Positions 23,784 to 35,399 of a stretch of 64,000 nucleotides of DNA are shown in pieces. Both the position numbers and the translations under genes were made by a program. The notes beneath the pieces are model-generated. The model ran no database searches, was not told where the DNA came from, and worked only from the letters and a program-made list of their open reading frames with translations. Source of the DNA: Tigriopus japonicus (taxonomy: Eukaryota; Arthropoda; Copepoda; Harpacticoida; Harpacticidae); contig CM021318.1 in NCBI GenBank assembly GCA_010645155.1, positions 6,816,059-6,880,058 of the forward strand. The letters are read 5' to 3'. Positions within the stretch are counted from its first letter, which is position 1. Every line of letters begins with the position of its first letter.

Positions 23784-23870
23784 TTGGGAGAATTTCCGGG
23801 AGAGAATTTCCGGGGGAGAATTTCCGGGGGAGAATTTCCGGGGGAGAATTTTCGGGGGAGAATTTCCGGG
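23784..23870 (+). repeat. 14-bp tandem repeat, about 6 copies
   Basis: The unit is GAATTTCCGGGGGA with small variants (GGGAGA, TTTTCGGGGG), repeated about six times. The period is not a multiple of three, so the open frame across it gives a 14-residue repeat and is an artefact. The last unit ends TTCCGGGAA. Confidence 0.88.
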
Positions 23871-26800
23871 AAAAAGTTGGTTCTTTAACCCCTTTGAAGT
23901 GGTATTACATTTGGATTAAGGTCAATACGATCAGATGGCTTATCTGATCCAGACCTGTCAAAAGTGCCCTTCAATAGTTATAGCCAACATATCTCCAACT
24001 TGGACTCCATCTTCTTTCAAAATGGGACCATTCTTGTTCTTTCATTTCTCCATGGAAATGGTTCTTGCATTTTGGAGGTCTTGAAGAGGATGGAAGAGGA
24101 GTAACACTCCACATACCACCACAGATGCTTCTGTTGTGCTTTGTTTCACGGAACTTGGACTAATGGGTGGAGCAAAATTCCATCTACGTATTTCTCCATT
24201 ATTATGAGGACCAAAATCCTTTGGAGAGCTGAATGTCAAACGTTCATGAGACGAGTAAAAAGGGTGCTAGGACCTCTAAAATCAAGGTGAAGAACACCCA
24301 GTCCATAAATATTAACACAAGAAGTTTGAATGAATGCTATCAAGTCGCATGTTCAACAGTTTTAGCCATTATTTAGGAATAAATGACGTTGCGTCAAAAT
24401 ATAGCCTCGGCCTCATACCATTTTTCAAAAAATCGGAGCTCGCGTCCACCCCTTTCAGGGATTCCTGACCAGTGGCATTGATGGCAGTCCTAAATGATTG
24501 AACAGATTGAAAGCAGAGTGAATCCCATCACTATTTGCGAGTTGCCAGAGCACTTCGGTAGATCAAGCCTCTAGAAAGACTTTTTTGGTGGAGCAAGAAC
24601 AAGTTCCACATAGACCGAGCCCCAGAGCTCTAGTCAACCAGGTAAACCACGGTGACAGTAGTTTGAGTCGTGACCTCTAGATGACTCAGGCTGCATTTTC
24701 TGGTTTGATTTAGAGAAGCAAACTTCATGAAGGATATTTGGCCCTGGGAACGGCTAATAGCAATTGAAATATAAAATGGTGAAAATACCCTGCTCAACGT
24801 GATGGAACTGGGGTAAATTTTCTAAGGAGGTGGGTGATACATTAGGAACAAAAATACTTCGAGAGTTTTATTCGATAAATTTAAACAAAGTTAAACCAAA
24901 GCCATTCTTTGACTGTTTGTAGAAAAAAACTTTTTCCAAAGACATTAATCTAACTCAACGACTTATAGCTTTTCAGAGCAACAGAGACTAATTGACAAGG
25001 TCTTGAAACCAGACAGCAAAATCATTATTGGCCCATTTCTGTTGTTCTCTCCTGACTTGAAGGAGATTTCTATCTACTAGTTCTGACTGAGTTTTTCTCC
25101 GACTACATTCTATTAGACTTAGTATGAGTAAGGATTTCTAGAATTTATTGGATTGAACACGGTCGACCAAGATGGAGTCGATTTAGTACAAAGAAAATAG
25201 GGGAAAACAGGGCTTTTCCTTTTATCTGTGTTGTATATCTACTTGATTTTGGCCAGCTGCGTGCAGTCCATCAAATTCTAGATGTCTTCGGCATGAAAAA
25301 CATGATGATTGGAGGATGTCCTGCATGTTACCATCAGGGATAAGCTCAAATTGGACATTCTAGGAATTTTAATCAGGTTGGTTCTGAGGTCAGTTTATTC
25401 TAAAATCAATGATTTATTCTCGTACAAGTACCGGGAATCACTTTTTTTGTTCTAGGAAAATTTTAAAGGAGAAAAAAAGCTTTTTCAGACCAACTTTTTG
25501 ACTGAAAAAGAACGAGCCCAATTGTTTTTTGACCTTCATATAGAGAACCAAATATTTACCATCTGGAAACAAACCAAATAAATTTCCCACTGACCTTCAT
25601 GTTGTATATTCCCACCAAACGTTGTAAAATATTTCATATGTTGTATCAAGATAAAAGTACGTAACTCTGATCTTACACATATACGTACATACCTACCTGT
25701 TGGCGACTTTTTGAGAATGCAATTGAAACCTTCAAAACGATACAATTCAGTTACTGGCTAATTTTTAAATGGTGACATATGTCGTGAAAAAAGTGAATAT
25801 GATCTCTAAGCAATAATTTATCCTAGTCTACCCCATAAATCTCCATTTTGTGCCATGAATGGGCCACAATATTTTGAAGCGGAGATTTTTTTTTCTTACT
25901 AGGATTTTCGAGGGCGACAAAGAAAATGTCCTCGAGTTTTCCCGGCAGCCTTTGGCTTTTTAGTCGACCCATTATTCTTTGAGCATACAAAGGGTGAATC
26001 CCATTTCACAAGTACTTCTTAAAGAGGTCCACGGCCGTTCCATATCACGGATTAAATTTTATCCAAGCTTACTGAAGTAGTAGACAATGCCATTTCTGAA
26101 CTTGAAAGAGGGTCTGATTTAATAACTTCAGAGCCTTTGCACGTTCTCCATTGTTGAAAAAGGCCATTTGTATGTATGCCTTTGCCCTTAACAGCTGTCT
26201 TTATTCCCCAGTCGAGTTTGTTCCGAGTTTTTGAGGGCAGAGCCGAAATTACTTTTCAGTGTTGCGACTTTAATTACCAGCACAAAAAATCCTAAGCCAA
26301 AACAAACCCTGGCATGTTCCTTTCCTTTTCCCCATTGTTGTTCTCCAATGCAAACCCAAAAAAGGCCAGGCTCGTAAACAGCAATGGCCTTCTGTTGACT
26401 CCCAAAGAAGCACAATGGGGGAAAAGTACAACATTCAACCAATTGGCAGGCTTTTTTCAACTAGTTCAAGATTGGAGAGGAACCTCAATCGATTGGCCAG
26501 TCTTTGCAAACTTTCAATGAGATTCCCATCAATCTTCATAGCTCTTGGTGTGGGTGGGTGTATCCAAAAGGACGATGATCTTCAGTTTGGAGAGGAATCT
26601 CTCAGTTCAAAACTCGGCTGAGATTCAGGGAGAAACTAGCCTAAAGCTCTCTCTCTTCTCTTATGGGTGGAAGTTCTATTTGAGTGGGTGGCGTGAGACT
26701 TGGGTCATCAACTTTAAACCATTGCGGTTTCAAACTTGTGAGAATCCTTATTTGGAGGAAAAACGGAATCGTTTTCCTGGATTGATCGGTGGGATTGAAC

Positions 26801-27265
26801 TTGTTCAAAATATGGAGAGTGGAAAGAGCACCATTTTATAGAGGGTTTTTAGGATTTCAAACAGTGGGAGTTTGGCGTTATGGTGAGCTTATTTTTAGTT
26901 CATTACTCGTCAATGTCATTTGTCGTTAAAGGTGTTAGAAGGAGAAGCAATTATAGAGGTTTAGAAAAAAGTAGGAAGATAAAAAACACAAAAAATAAAA
27001 AATCGGAGTTGTGGTATTCAGGGAAACCAGCATTATTCAATTCTCAACGTTAACACAATTAAAGATAATGATGTTGTTGACTTGAAACTAAGCGGTATAG
27101 CGGGATTGTGCGATTGCAGTTAGTGGCGTCCTCTGCCCAAGGAAACAAGATAAATTTACTTATTGTTGCAATCATGATTTAGTTTGGACATAAGAATCCC
27201 TTTTATTGGAGCAACTCTTGATATAAAGCACGGATATCGTAATTTCTCAGGACAAGTTACAGAAA
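23871..27265. other. Intergenic, no supported gene
   Basis: There is no recognisable gene or paired repeat. Short frames at 26188-26460 (minus) and 26314-26841 (plus) overlap in different phases and show no domain. Confidence 0.35.
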
Positions 27266-27372
27266 TATAATTGTTGTTGTTGTTGTTGTTTTTGTTGTTT
27301 TTGTTGGTGTTGGTGTTGTTTTTGTTGTTGTTGTTGTTTTTGTTTTTGTTGTTGTTGTTGTTGTTGGTGGTG
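27266..27372. repeat. (GTT)n microsatellite
   Basis: Interrupted GTT/TTG trinucleotide tract with GGT variants. On the minus strand it gives a poly-Gln frame (27247-27483), which is a by-product of the tract. Confidence 0.92.
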
Positions 27373-27689
27373 GTGTATTGTGTTTAGAGTAGTGTAGAGG
27401 GCTAGCAGAAAAATGACACTCCGAAAATATTTGTGAGTCCCCAAGCCTGCACGGTGTAAGCGATGGGATTTGAAGTTGAACATGCCAAGTTATGTGATTA
27501 ACAACCCGAACATGCCATTTTAGGGAGTCAGTGGCAAAATTGGTCTTTCAACTGCTTTGGTTGAACAAGAGCAATGTTTGATGAATCAAGTCACTTGACA
27601 CCCTTGCTGCCCGATCAATGTAGTGTGTTCAAAACAAATCTCCTTTGACTCTACTGGAGTGACATTTCTCTGTTAGCCCTCCAGAGTAT

Positions 27690-27985
27690 TGATGTGTTCC
27701 GAGTTGGTGGGAATGTTGCCATTTTTTTACTCGAAATTTAATTGCTTTTCAAATAGGCAGGCTGTTTCAAACTTTTTGGCAAAAGACCTAAGCAAGGACG
27801 AATATGGAAAAACTCGTACCAAAATCGAATTTGAGTTCGATCATAGCTATTGCTGACGGACTTCGAGTTGGCCGTGCTGGGAGATTCGATCTCTTGCCTT
27901 TTGAGAGATCAAGTTGTGGTAGCCTTTTTGACCCTAAAAGATCAATATGGCAAAACTATGCCAAAAATCAATTTTAGCATAGTGT
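27690..27985 (+). repeat. Paired-unit repeat family, copy D
   Basis: Two units in the same order and orientation as 12580-12892. TTCCGAGTTGGTGGGAATG with TTGCCA opens unit 1, and CTTCGAGTTGGCCGTGCTG opens unit 2. CAAGGACGAATATGG and TTTTTGACCCT are internal landmarks. It is non-coding. Confidence 0.65.
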
Positions 27986-29605
27986 TGCTATAAAATTGGT
28001 TCCGTGCTTGGCTTTCGAAAGGCAAAAGACTTTAATTCTGAGTTTAACGTGCTACCTAGAAACACGTTAGTATCTCTTGTTCATTCTTTTAACCTCATGC
28101 AATGTGACGAAAGCGAGCTATCAAAACAACATTTCTTAAGGAATTATTCGCATCCTGATTTAATGTTCCGTTATCATGAAAGAAATCATGCAGGAATGAA
28201 ACATTTGAAAATACGCAAGGGCATAGCCTATTATCTTTTATTAGGGAAAGATCGGTTTAGGGTCTATGAAACGTTGCCTTTTAAGACACATTTTCAAATT
28301 TCCAAGTATAGCATTGGCTTAGACCAAGCCATAGAGAGAGTGCTTTTTCCACATGAGACCGAGATGACATTTGCATGGCCGTTTCAGGCCATGAGCTTGA
28401 AATGATGTAGCGAAGACAACAAATGAAAAGAAATTGGAGAGAAAGAGTGAACTTGGAAGGTTGGCAGTTTTCCTTTTCCTCTTGGGTGGAATTAGATTCC
28501 AGGAAAAAGGTTCTTTTGGAACAGAGCAAGTTGTTCATTTGATGTCTTAATTAAATATTGGGGACGAGGAAAAAGAACACGCTCTCATTTATTGACGAAA
28601 AAAGTAAGCATCACTGGCATTTGACAGGTTTTTTTTTCGTGAATGCTTCATGAAGAACTACGTGGCTCAACGTTTCATTACTTAAAGTATGTTTTGTCTG
28701 GCATTTCAATGTTACAAAACAAATTTAAAATAGCAGTCTCTACCACATTCTCGCCCAACGTTTTTCAAATTGCTTGCCAAGTCTTTTAAACATTCCAATC
28801 AGCATCATTTAGCATTTGTAACTAAAGCTTTTAACATGTGAGACCTCATTCAATCAACAAAAGGCTCTCACTATTCAATCTTTTTTCAGTTCGAGGTTTA
28901 TCAATGCCACCATGATATGCTAAATGATTCATTTAACAATCGAGAACTTGAAAGAAATTTTCCAATCAGTGTTGACGTATTTGAAAATATTCCCAATATG
29001 CGGGAATTTCAAGGTGAGATTGGAAAAAGACCACTGGTATTAGGGATTGGTATACTCAAAAACAGTCCAAATTTGAGACGCACTCGATTAAACTTTGGAT
29101 TAGAAAGTGTATTTCTTGTAAATATTTAGGAATCTACGGGGGATTTTTCGCAACACTGAATTCAATGCTTGAAATTGATTTGTCTCATGCAAACAAGATT
29201 GGTTTTTGTATTTTCAAAAATTTTCGTTATAGTTTCTCGTAAAGTTCGAAAAAACAAGTGTTAAATGTTTGTTAATCAACAGGGTGGGAGGTCTGATGGA
29301 AAGAACAACTGACAGTGTTGACAGAAATTTTTAAGATAATATTTTTCTTGAAGATGGAAATCTGCCATTGATGCCTTCTACAAGAAATATCTTCCTCCAT
29401 ATTCTCTCATTTCTACCATGAGATTGAATTAAAAAAAGACCATCAGCGCATTTTACTAGGACAAATATCTCCTATTTGCTTTGATGTCTATAATTGGATG
29501 CGGGTTAACTTACAATTTTTCGAGGATGAGCTTCATCGTTGATTCATATCTATTTTCCAAAGTCACCAAACAACTCATTTTGTTCCTAACTAAGTGACCA
29601 GAAGT
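27986..29605. other. Intergenic, no supported gene
   Basis: A 133-codon frame at 28004-28405 is open but begins without ATG and shows no family motif. Nothing else is supported. Confidence 0.35.
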
Positions 29606-29613
29606 GGCAGAAC

Positions 29614-30014
29614 TAGAGCATTAAAATAACAGAATACGGTCATAAAGTGCGCCATCTAGTGGATTTCATGCGGAAACAGCTCGCAGTTTCCATGAAACAC
29701 TTTTTTATGAAGATTGTAAGGGTCATTCGTCAGTTTTGGACAAACTTAAGTACCTAAAATGTTGATGGGGATCTCCAAATAGTACTTTAAGTGTTTTCCT
29801 GATGAATTGTGGCATAGATCATGCCTGAATTACCTTTTCAATAGTCAGATTTCCATGCCAATTTGAAAGGGATTTTACCGATAATTGTCCAAAACTGATG
29901 GCTGACAGTTGCAATCTTCAAAAGTATGTGTATCGTGGGAACTGCGAGCTGTTGCCACATGAAATCCACTAGATGGTGCACTTTATGACCGTATTCTGTT
30001 ATTATAGTGCTCTA
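29614..30014. mobile_element. MITE with long inverted ends, 401 bp (hAT-like)
   Basis: The ends TAGAGCATTAAAATAACAG and CTGTTATTATAGTGCTCTA are inverted and the match continues for about 60 bases. It is flanked by a perfect 8-bp duplication GGCAGAAC at 29606-29613 and 30015-30022. The centre shares further inverted blocks (GTCAGTTTTGGACAA against TTGTCCAAAACTGA). It has no transposase. Each terminal repeat carries a CCACTAGATGG(C/T)GC motif (29649-29662 and 29966-29979). The 8-bp duplication fits hAT or P-type elements; hAT is preferred. Confidence 0.85.
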
Positions 30015-30022
30015 GGCAGAAC

Positions 30023-31156
30023 AAGGGATATTACGATCTATTTCTATAACGTACTTTTTGGTAAATTTAGTTTGAAGCCGTACGATTACCAAATATTTCA
30101 CAAGCAAAGGGACTCTGTCACTAGTCGCAGTGGCCATCGTTTACGATGCACAAGTTTCTACTTTCTATCTATGTCAAAGTCCAAATTCCCATGGGGCAAT
30201 CATTATCTTATATAGAAGTCCCTTTGAAATCTCATTCATCGACAAGAAGTCACATCCGTTTCAAAAAGCATCTATCCTCATTCTATCGCGAATCATATTC
30301 CTCGTTTGCTCTCTACAAATCGACTTTGTCATCAACCTTGAATGGAACCATTCCTGTTGGGAACATTTCTAAAATCTTGGATCTCGAAATAAATAAACCA
30401 TCATTAGCAGACACGTCAACAATCTTACTCTGACACATGTCAAAATATCATCAAGGCAGAAATTACGCTTGTCTTGGGTTCTCTTTGGTATTTATACTTG
30501 CACCATACTTCTTTGGAAGTGTAGATGATGACGCTGAAGGAGAAAAGTATAAAATACCGACCTTTTTCTGACAGGTTCTCTTGATTTATGGGTGTTTAGT
30601 AGTCCACAAATTGTTCCAGGAAAACTCCCAAAAACCATTGAAGTGCTCCAAGTTCGGAAAAAGATCCAAGGAACATTCTCTAGTTTAACGGCTATCTTCC
30701 CTAACTTGGTAAAAGTGTCCTTGATGTCAAAGGGAATCAATTTGCCTCCAGAGAATTGTTTAGATCACATCTGACGAAAAATGAGGGCGTTTTGTTCCTG
30801 ATCAGCGAGACATGAAGCTTACTGTTAAAGTAGTATTCCTTGTATATCTTAATAAAGAGTCAGACTGATCGGGCTGATTAATCTTTCATGACTTCTGTGA
30901 CATTGAGGGCTAAGAAGTGGTCGGGCCTTCAAAGGCTGACCTTGTTTAGAGGTGGTGCAAAGTGAAAGGTCTCAGGAAGGCCATCAGGGATTAGAAGTTA
31001 AGGCCACATTGGTCTGTGTTAGAACACGGAGAGATCATGGCTTGATTACCCGAACTCAAACGGACGAGCATGACTTATTTCTGTCACGCTATGAAGAGTC
31101 AACATATAACAAAGTTTGGAAACGAGATGGAATTTGTTTGTTTGGGACAAACCTGG
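30023..31156. other. Intergenic, no supported gene
   Basis: Several overlapping short frames (30130-30433, 30592-30774, 30952-31173) occur without recognisable motifs. Confidence 0.35.
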
Positions 31157-31600
31157 GAAATTACTGTTATTGAAACTACAATCACCTAATTACAATTACA
31201 TTTCCAAGTAATTGCAATTAACTACATTTCAAAATCTCAACGGAGAGATGGTTATAGCATACTGTGCAATGCTCGGATTCATAGGTTTGATCCCAGGTCT
31301 TTCCCCCCTCTAATCCCTTTGTCTAGTGGATGATTGCCTCGAACTTGTGTATGTTACTTGATTCACCCAAGATTCAAAAGTTTTAGTTTTTTTTTACATA
31401 TGTTGCACTTAAAGTTGGGTTTGAAAATATTGTAATGTAATTGAATGTAATATAATTCAATTACTTGTACTTTTTTAAGGTAAATGTAAATTGTGATTAA
31501 TATAATTAGAAAATTAAGTAAGTTTAATTGTATTTAATTACTTCTGAGACCAATTTAATTGCAATTGTAATTAATTACATTTGAAAAGGAATTGACAAAG
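31157..31600. mobile_element. TAATTA-rich element, copy 2 (inverse of copy 1)
   Basis: Arms of ATTACAATTACATTT-type words surround a centre with GATTCACCCAAGATTC, TGTTGCACTT and AAGTTGGGTTTGA. These are the inverse of the centre of 20451-20932. An added segment at about 31240-31330 holds GGTTTGATCCC, a weak B-box-like word, and may be a separate insertion. Confidence 0.6.
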
Positions 31601-33105
31601 GTTGGGCTTGAGATAAAAGTGTTTCTTCATGAAGCCGATTGGTGAAGAACTTATGGTTTAATGTGACACATTTTTTGGTTGATATTGTGATCAAAAACTC
31701 GCCTTCACATATTGCAAACATTATTTGGTAAATGCGTATAGTTTAACAATGGGTTAGATTTACATAGGCAAACCATGAATTCACTCTTCAAATTCAACAA
31801 AATGATTTTTTTTCATTGGCTGAGGCCTTCAACCTTTTACTTCCAAACGTTCCCAGAGTGGGAACATATTTCTAATTCAATATTTTGTAAAACAGGCATT
31901 CATAAAAAGATGTTCCACCTCAATGCTTTTTGCATGTTCAACACACAGAAAATGACCAAAAAACCTTTAAAATCCTACATTTATACCAACAGAGTTGAGC
32001 AAAGATGAACATTGTTGTCAAAGAAAAAAAATCGGTCAAAATATCAGAGGGCCATGAACATTTCAAATGCTCCTACTTTAAACTTTCTTTTCGTATTTGT
32101 CATTTACATTCAAGATCAATGAAACTGCAAATATTTTATGGTATGTAAAAATAGTACTTGTAGCATGGAATGTATGTTTTTTTCAACAAAACATCACATA
32201 ATGAACATTTAAAAAAACAAGGATGTTGAAAAAAAATAAAGCAAGAATGGCGGGTTTGTCTTAGTTGCGTTGAAAACCACGTTGTATCTTAAAATGAACA
32301 CAGTTAAGTGATCCCTTCATGAAATTGGAGTTCAAGAGCAAAAAAAGTGACTAGTGTTTGATTTAAACCGATCATTCAATTCAAGGCAAAAAAAAATATA
32401 GGCTTGAATTTTTGGTCAGATTTCAGCATGTTTTCTTGAAACAATTTCACAAAAAATCATGAGCTTATTTTACATGCTCATTTGTTTGCAGCCAAATATC
32501 ACCAAATAAATCGAGCTCTCTGAAAAAGCACTTTGCTCGACTTTACAATTCCTTGTCTTCAGGAAAAACTCTCTTCAATAAAAGGAAGCAAAAAGGCCAA
32601 AATCAGCCCTCCCACCATCCAATGGAACGCTAAGTAAGAGTCAATATTAAATACTCGCACAAGTCATCGGGTCACTAGTTCTCTCTCTAAACATCCCGCA
32701 TGAACCTGTACAACCAAAATAGTCCCACAATCAAGGTTTGTTGGACTCGATATTTATTTTCCACTATCCCATGTTCCACTTCGACATTCTTGGCAGGTTC
32801 TGCGGCATAAATATAACAACAGAAGCCGAAGAGAGAAATATTAGAGAAGACTTCCTTCCCTCCTCCTCCTCCTTCTCCTCTTGGCCTTCGTTTACCACGG
32901 CCTTCACTGAGGAACAAGGTGAAAAACGGGAGTCGACCCAGAGAAGGTAAAGCGTAGTTGCTGTCGTTGTTGTTATTCTAGAACCAGTACTAGAGAGATC
33001 TTCAGTAGTGGCTGGAGAACAGCGTGTCTTTTCCTCTGCTCTCTTTTTGGTTGATGTGTTCCTTGCTCTCTTGCATTCTGTTGTAGGTGAGGTACCACTA
33101 CATGA
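31601..33105. other. Region left of assembly gap
   Basis: No gene is supported. Around 32800-32955 there is a CATAAATATAAC word followed by CTCCTC-rich sequence and an AGAAG|GTAAAG donor-like site, which might mark a non-coding first exon. This is speculative. Confidence 0.25.
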
Positions 33106-33552
33106 NNNNNNNNNNNNNNNNNNNNNNNNNNNNNNNNNNNNNNNNNNNNNNNNNNNNNNNNNNNNNNNNNNNNNNNNNNNNNNNNNNNNNNNNNNNNNNN
33201 NNNNNNNNNNNNNNNNNNNNNNNNNNNNNNNNNNNNNNNNNNNNNNNNNNNNNNNNNNNNNNNNNNNNNNNNNNNNNNNNNNNNNNNNNNNNNNNNNNNN
33301 NNNNNNNNNNNNNNNNNNNNNNNNNNNNNNNNNNNNNNNNNNNNNNNNNNNNNNNNNNNNNNNNNNNNNNNNNNNNNNNNNNNNNNNNNNNNNNNNNNNN
33401 NNNNNNNNNNNNNNNNNNNNNNNNNNNNNNNNNNNNNNNNNNNNNNNNNNNNNNNNNNNNNNNNNNNNNNNNNNNNNNNNNNNNNNNNNNNNNNNNNNNN
33501 NNNNNNNNNNNNNNNNNNNNNNNNNNNNNNNNNNNNNNNNNNNNNNNNNNNN
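33106..33552. other. Assembly gap (447 N)
   Basis: Run of unknown bases. Any frame across it is meaningless. Confidence 0.99.
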
Positions 33553-33835
33553 GTATTTAAGAATTTGTCCAATCCTGCCTTAAATGCTATTAGAGGATCA
33601 GCTCCTACATATTCCCGACGAAGGCAAATCAAATGTGTCAAAAAATCAAAGGTGTTCCTATCCCAAATCGATGTTTGAAACAACTGTCATGGGCCAAAAC
33701 TTGATGAATTTTTGGAACTTTATTTTGAAATTTCGTTGATTGTATTCCAATTCACAACATTTTGCAGAAGAGAATTTAAAGGCTGTATTAGGTATCTGGC
33801 AAAAAATAAGGCTCTTTCGCCTTAAGTGAGTCAAG
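33553..33835 (-). mobile_element. Decayed LINE ORF2 C-terminal remnant
   Basis: On the minus strand the frame reads R-ALFFARYLIQPLNSLLQNVV, resembling the R-FF--RVV--WNSLP--VV block near the end of non-LTR retrotransposon ORF2 (CR1/jockey-like). It is followed after two stops by YVGADPLIAFKAGLDKFLN, resembling the terminal FK--LDK-L block. Internal stops show decay. The assembly gap cuts off the 3' end. Clade assignment is inference from pattern. Confidence 0.5.
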
Positions 33836-34389
33836 ACAAACGCTTGAAATGACATTCAAACGTGAAAAAAGCACGAGAAAACAGTCAAAGAGGTCAAAAA
33901 GATATTTTTTTCGTCAGCTTAGATCCATTTTTCTATGCCTTGTAATTTTGGTTGATTCCAGTTTCGAATTTTTAAGTTTGAAACTAGTTTTTTTCCTGAA
34001 CTTTCTTACCATGGAGTACATACGTCTTGACAAAACTTCATTGCAAAAATATCGATATTAAAGTTGGTACATAGTTCATCCACTTGCATCATGCAAAAAA
34101 CACAAAATGAAGAAAAAATGATTTAAATTAAGGTTCAATCAATGCCTTAATGAGATTTTGTCTGCTTTATCGAGAAATTTGCACGTTGGTTGGTTAACTC
34201 TTTGAAAAGTCAAAAACGTACCAAGAACCCGGAAAGAGTCATTTTCATGTTCCAACGGTTCCATCGTGACGCGTGTTAGCATGCCAAGTGAAACCTTAAG
34301 TAGGGGTTCGCGTGGCTATTTAGAACCGTTTTAACCATTACAACATTCCGGAGTTAGAATATTTTCGTTTTCTCACTCTGGGCCGAAAG

Positions 34390-34535
34390 GGCCCTTGAGG
34401 CTAGAGCTTTGCCGCGATGGAAAACCCAGAAAGAGCGGAGGAGGCGACAACTTGGCATCAAGATCAAGAAGGACAAAGACGGGGGCAATATAGAGAAGCG
34501 CTCTATTGTAGAGAGTAGTGACAATTGCAAAGGTA
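34390..34535 (+). CDS. Possible isolated exon, basic protein
   Basis: In one frame this stretch reads as a Lys/Arg-rich segment (RWKTQKERRRRQLG, then IKIKKDKDGGN, then IEKRSIVESSDN) with GC-rich third positions unlike its surroundings. It ends at AAAG|GTAATT (a donor-like site). AG acceptors are available near 34390-34405 after a pyrimidine-rich stretch. No partner exon could be found and no family is recognised. The frame continues to 34996 with AT-rich, clearly non-coding composition, which supports an exon end at the donor. Confidence 0.3.
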
Positions 34536-35189
34536 ATTTGAGGAGAAAATGTCTTTATTTTATCAAGTTGGAAAAAACGAGAGGCTCAATCAAATTGAAT
34601 GACATTTCAAGGAAGGCCTTTGAATTGGAAAAAAAAGTTTTATGGTATTTCTTCTGGCCTCTTGGAGAAACTGTAAACAAAATGCAAGAATATTTTTTTC
34701 TCAATTATGGAAACACATTTATGTCCTTGTGTTCCACGCTTTTTGAACGGCTCCACTGTCTAACTCAAATTTGTGATCACTCAACACTACTCCAACTACT
34801 CCATAGTAAGCAAATATGGTATTGCTCAAAACTTTTTTCACAATTTTGGACTTTTTTCAACTCTTATCAGCCAATATCATGTGCTTCCGTCTATCAGGTT
34901 TGTTTGAGATTTGGTGAGATGAAGTCCATATGGGGTTACTTTTCTTCTGAAAAGCTTCTTCTAAATCCTATTTTTGTTTTACACATGTCCTACTGATCAA
35001 AGAACATGGGAAAAACAAGTTGTTAAAAAGAATCTTGTCCGCACTAACTGGCCCTAAGAACGCAATAGAGACAAGTTATCTGACAAAAGTCATCCTGCGC
35101 TTTACAATGGAATAACACTAAAATCATGCAAATGCCTTAGAATTAGGAATTTAATGATCTATTTGAGCTTTCCAGGAGCTCTCGCCTAT

Positions 35190-35378
35190 CTAACCCTTTG
35201 AGCAGCGCCACCTGGTGTCCATTAACTTTGCTTGCTTGAGGTTCACGATGTTCTCCCAGCCAAAGGTCACCACTTTCTCACATAAATGATCAACGAGCGC
35301 TTCAGCGTACGTCTGTATCAAGAGAACAGCGAGGAGGATCAGGATCCCAATTCTCGAGCGCCTCAAAGCCTCTTCCAT
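35190..35378 (-). CDS. Possible secreted-peptide first exon (62 codons)
   Basis: Minus-strand frame with an ATG at 35378 in a TTTAGATGG context, preceded by a CTCT-rich stretch that resembles a 5' leader. The start MEEALRRSR is followed by a strongly hydrophobic segment (about residues 10-23) ending QTYAEA, a convincing signal peptide with a predicted cut after Ala27. The mature part has two cysteines (residues 33 and 59) and ends SKG-stop. It may be a whole small secreted peptide or a first exon spliced at CAG|GTGGCG within the last codons. I do not recognise the family and saw no further exon. Confidence 0.4.
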   Translation of the reverse strand: MEEALRRSRIGILILLAVLLIQTYAEALVDHLCEKVVTFGWENIVNLKQAKLMDTRWRCSKG

Positions 35379-35399
35379 CTAAACTCTGCTCTACAGCAG

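Noticed and set aside
23750..23947. Gly/Arg-rich repeat protein
   Set aside because: Produced by a 14-bp tandem array whose period is not a multiple of three.
27247..27483. Poly-Gln open frame on the minus strand
   Set aside because: It is wholly explained by an interrupted GTT microsatellite.
32973..33683. Long frames across 33106-33552
   Set aside because: They span 447 unknown bases, so the length is an artefact.
34409..34996. 195-codon protein
   Set aside because: It begins at TTG, and beyond 34535 the composition turns AT-rich and non-coding; only the first part may be an exon.
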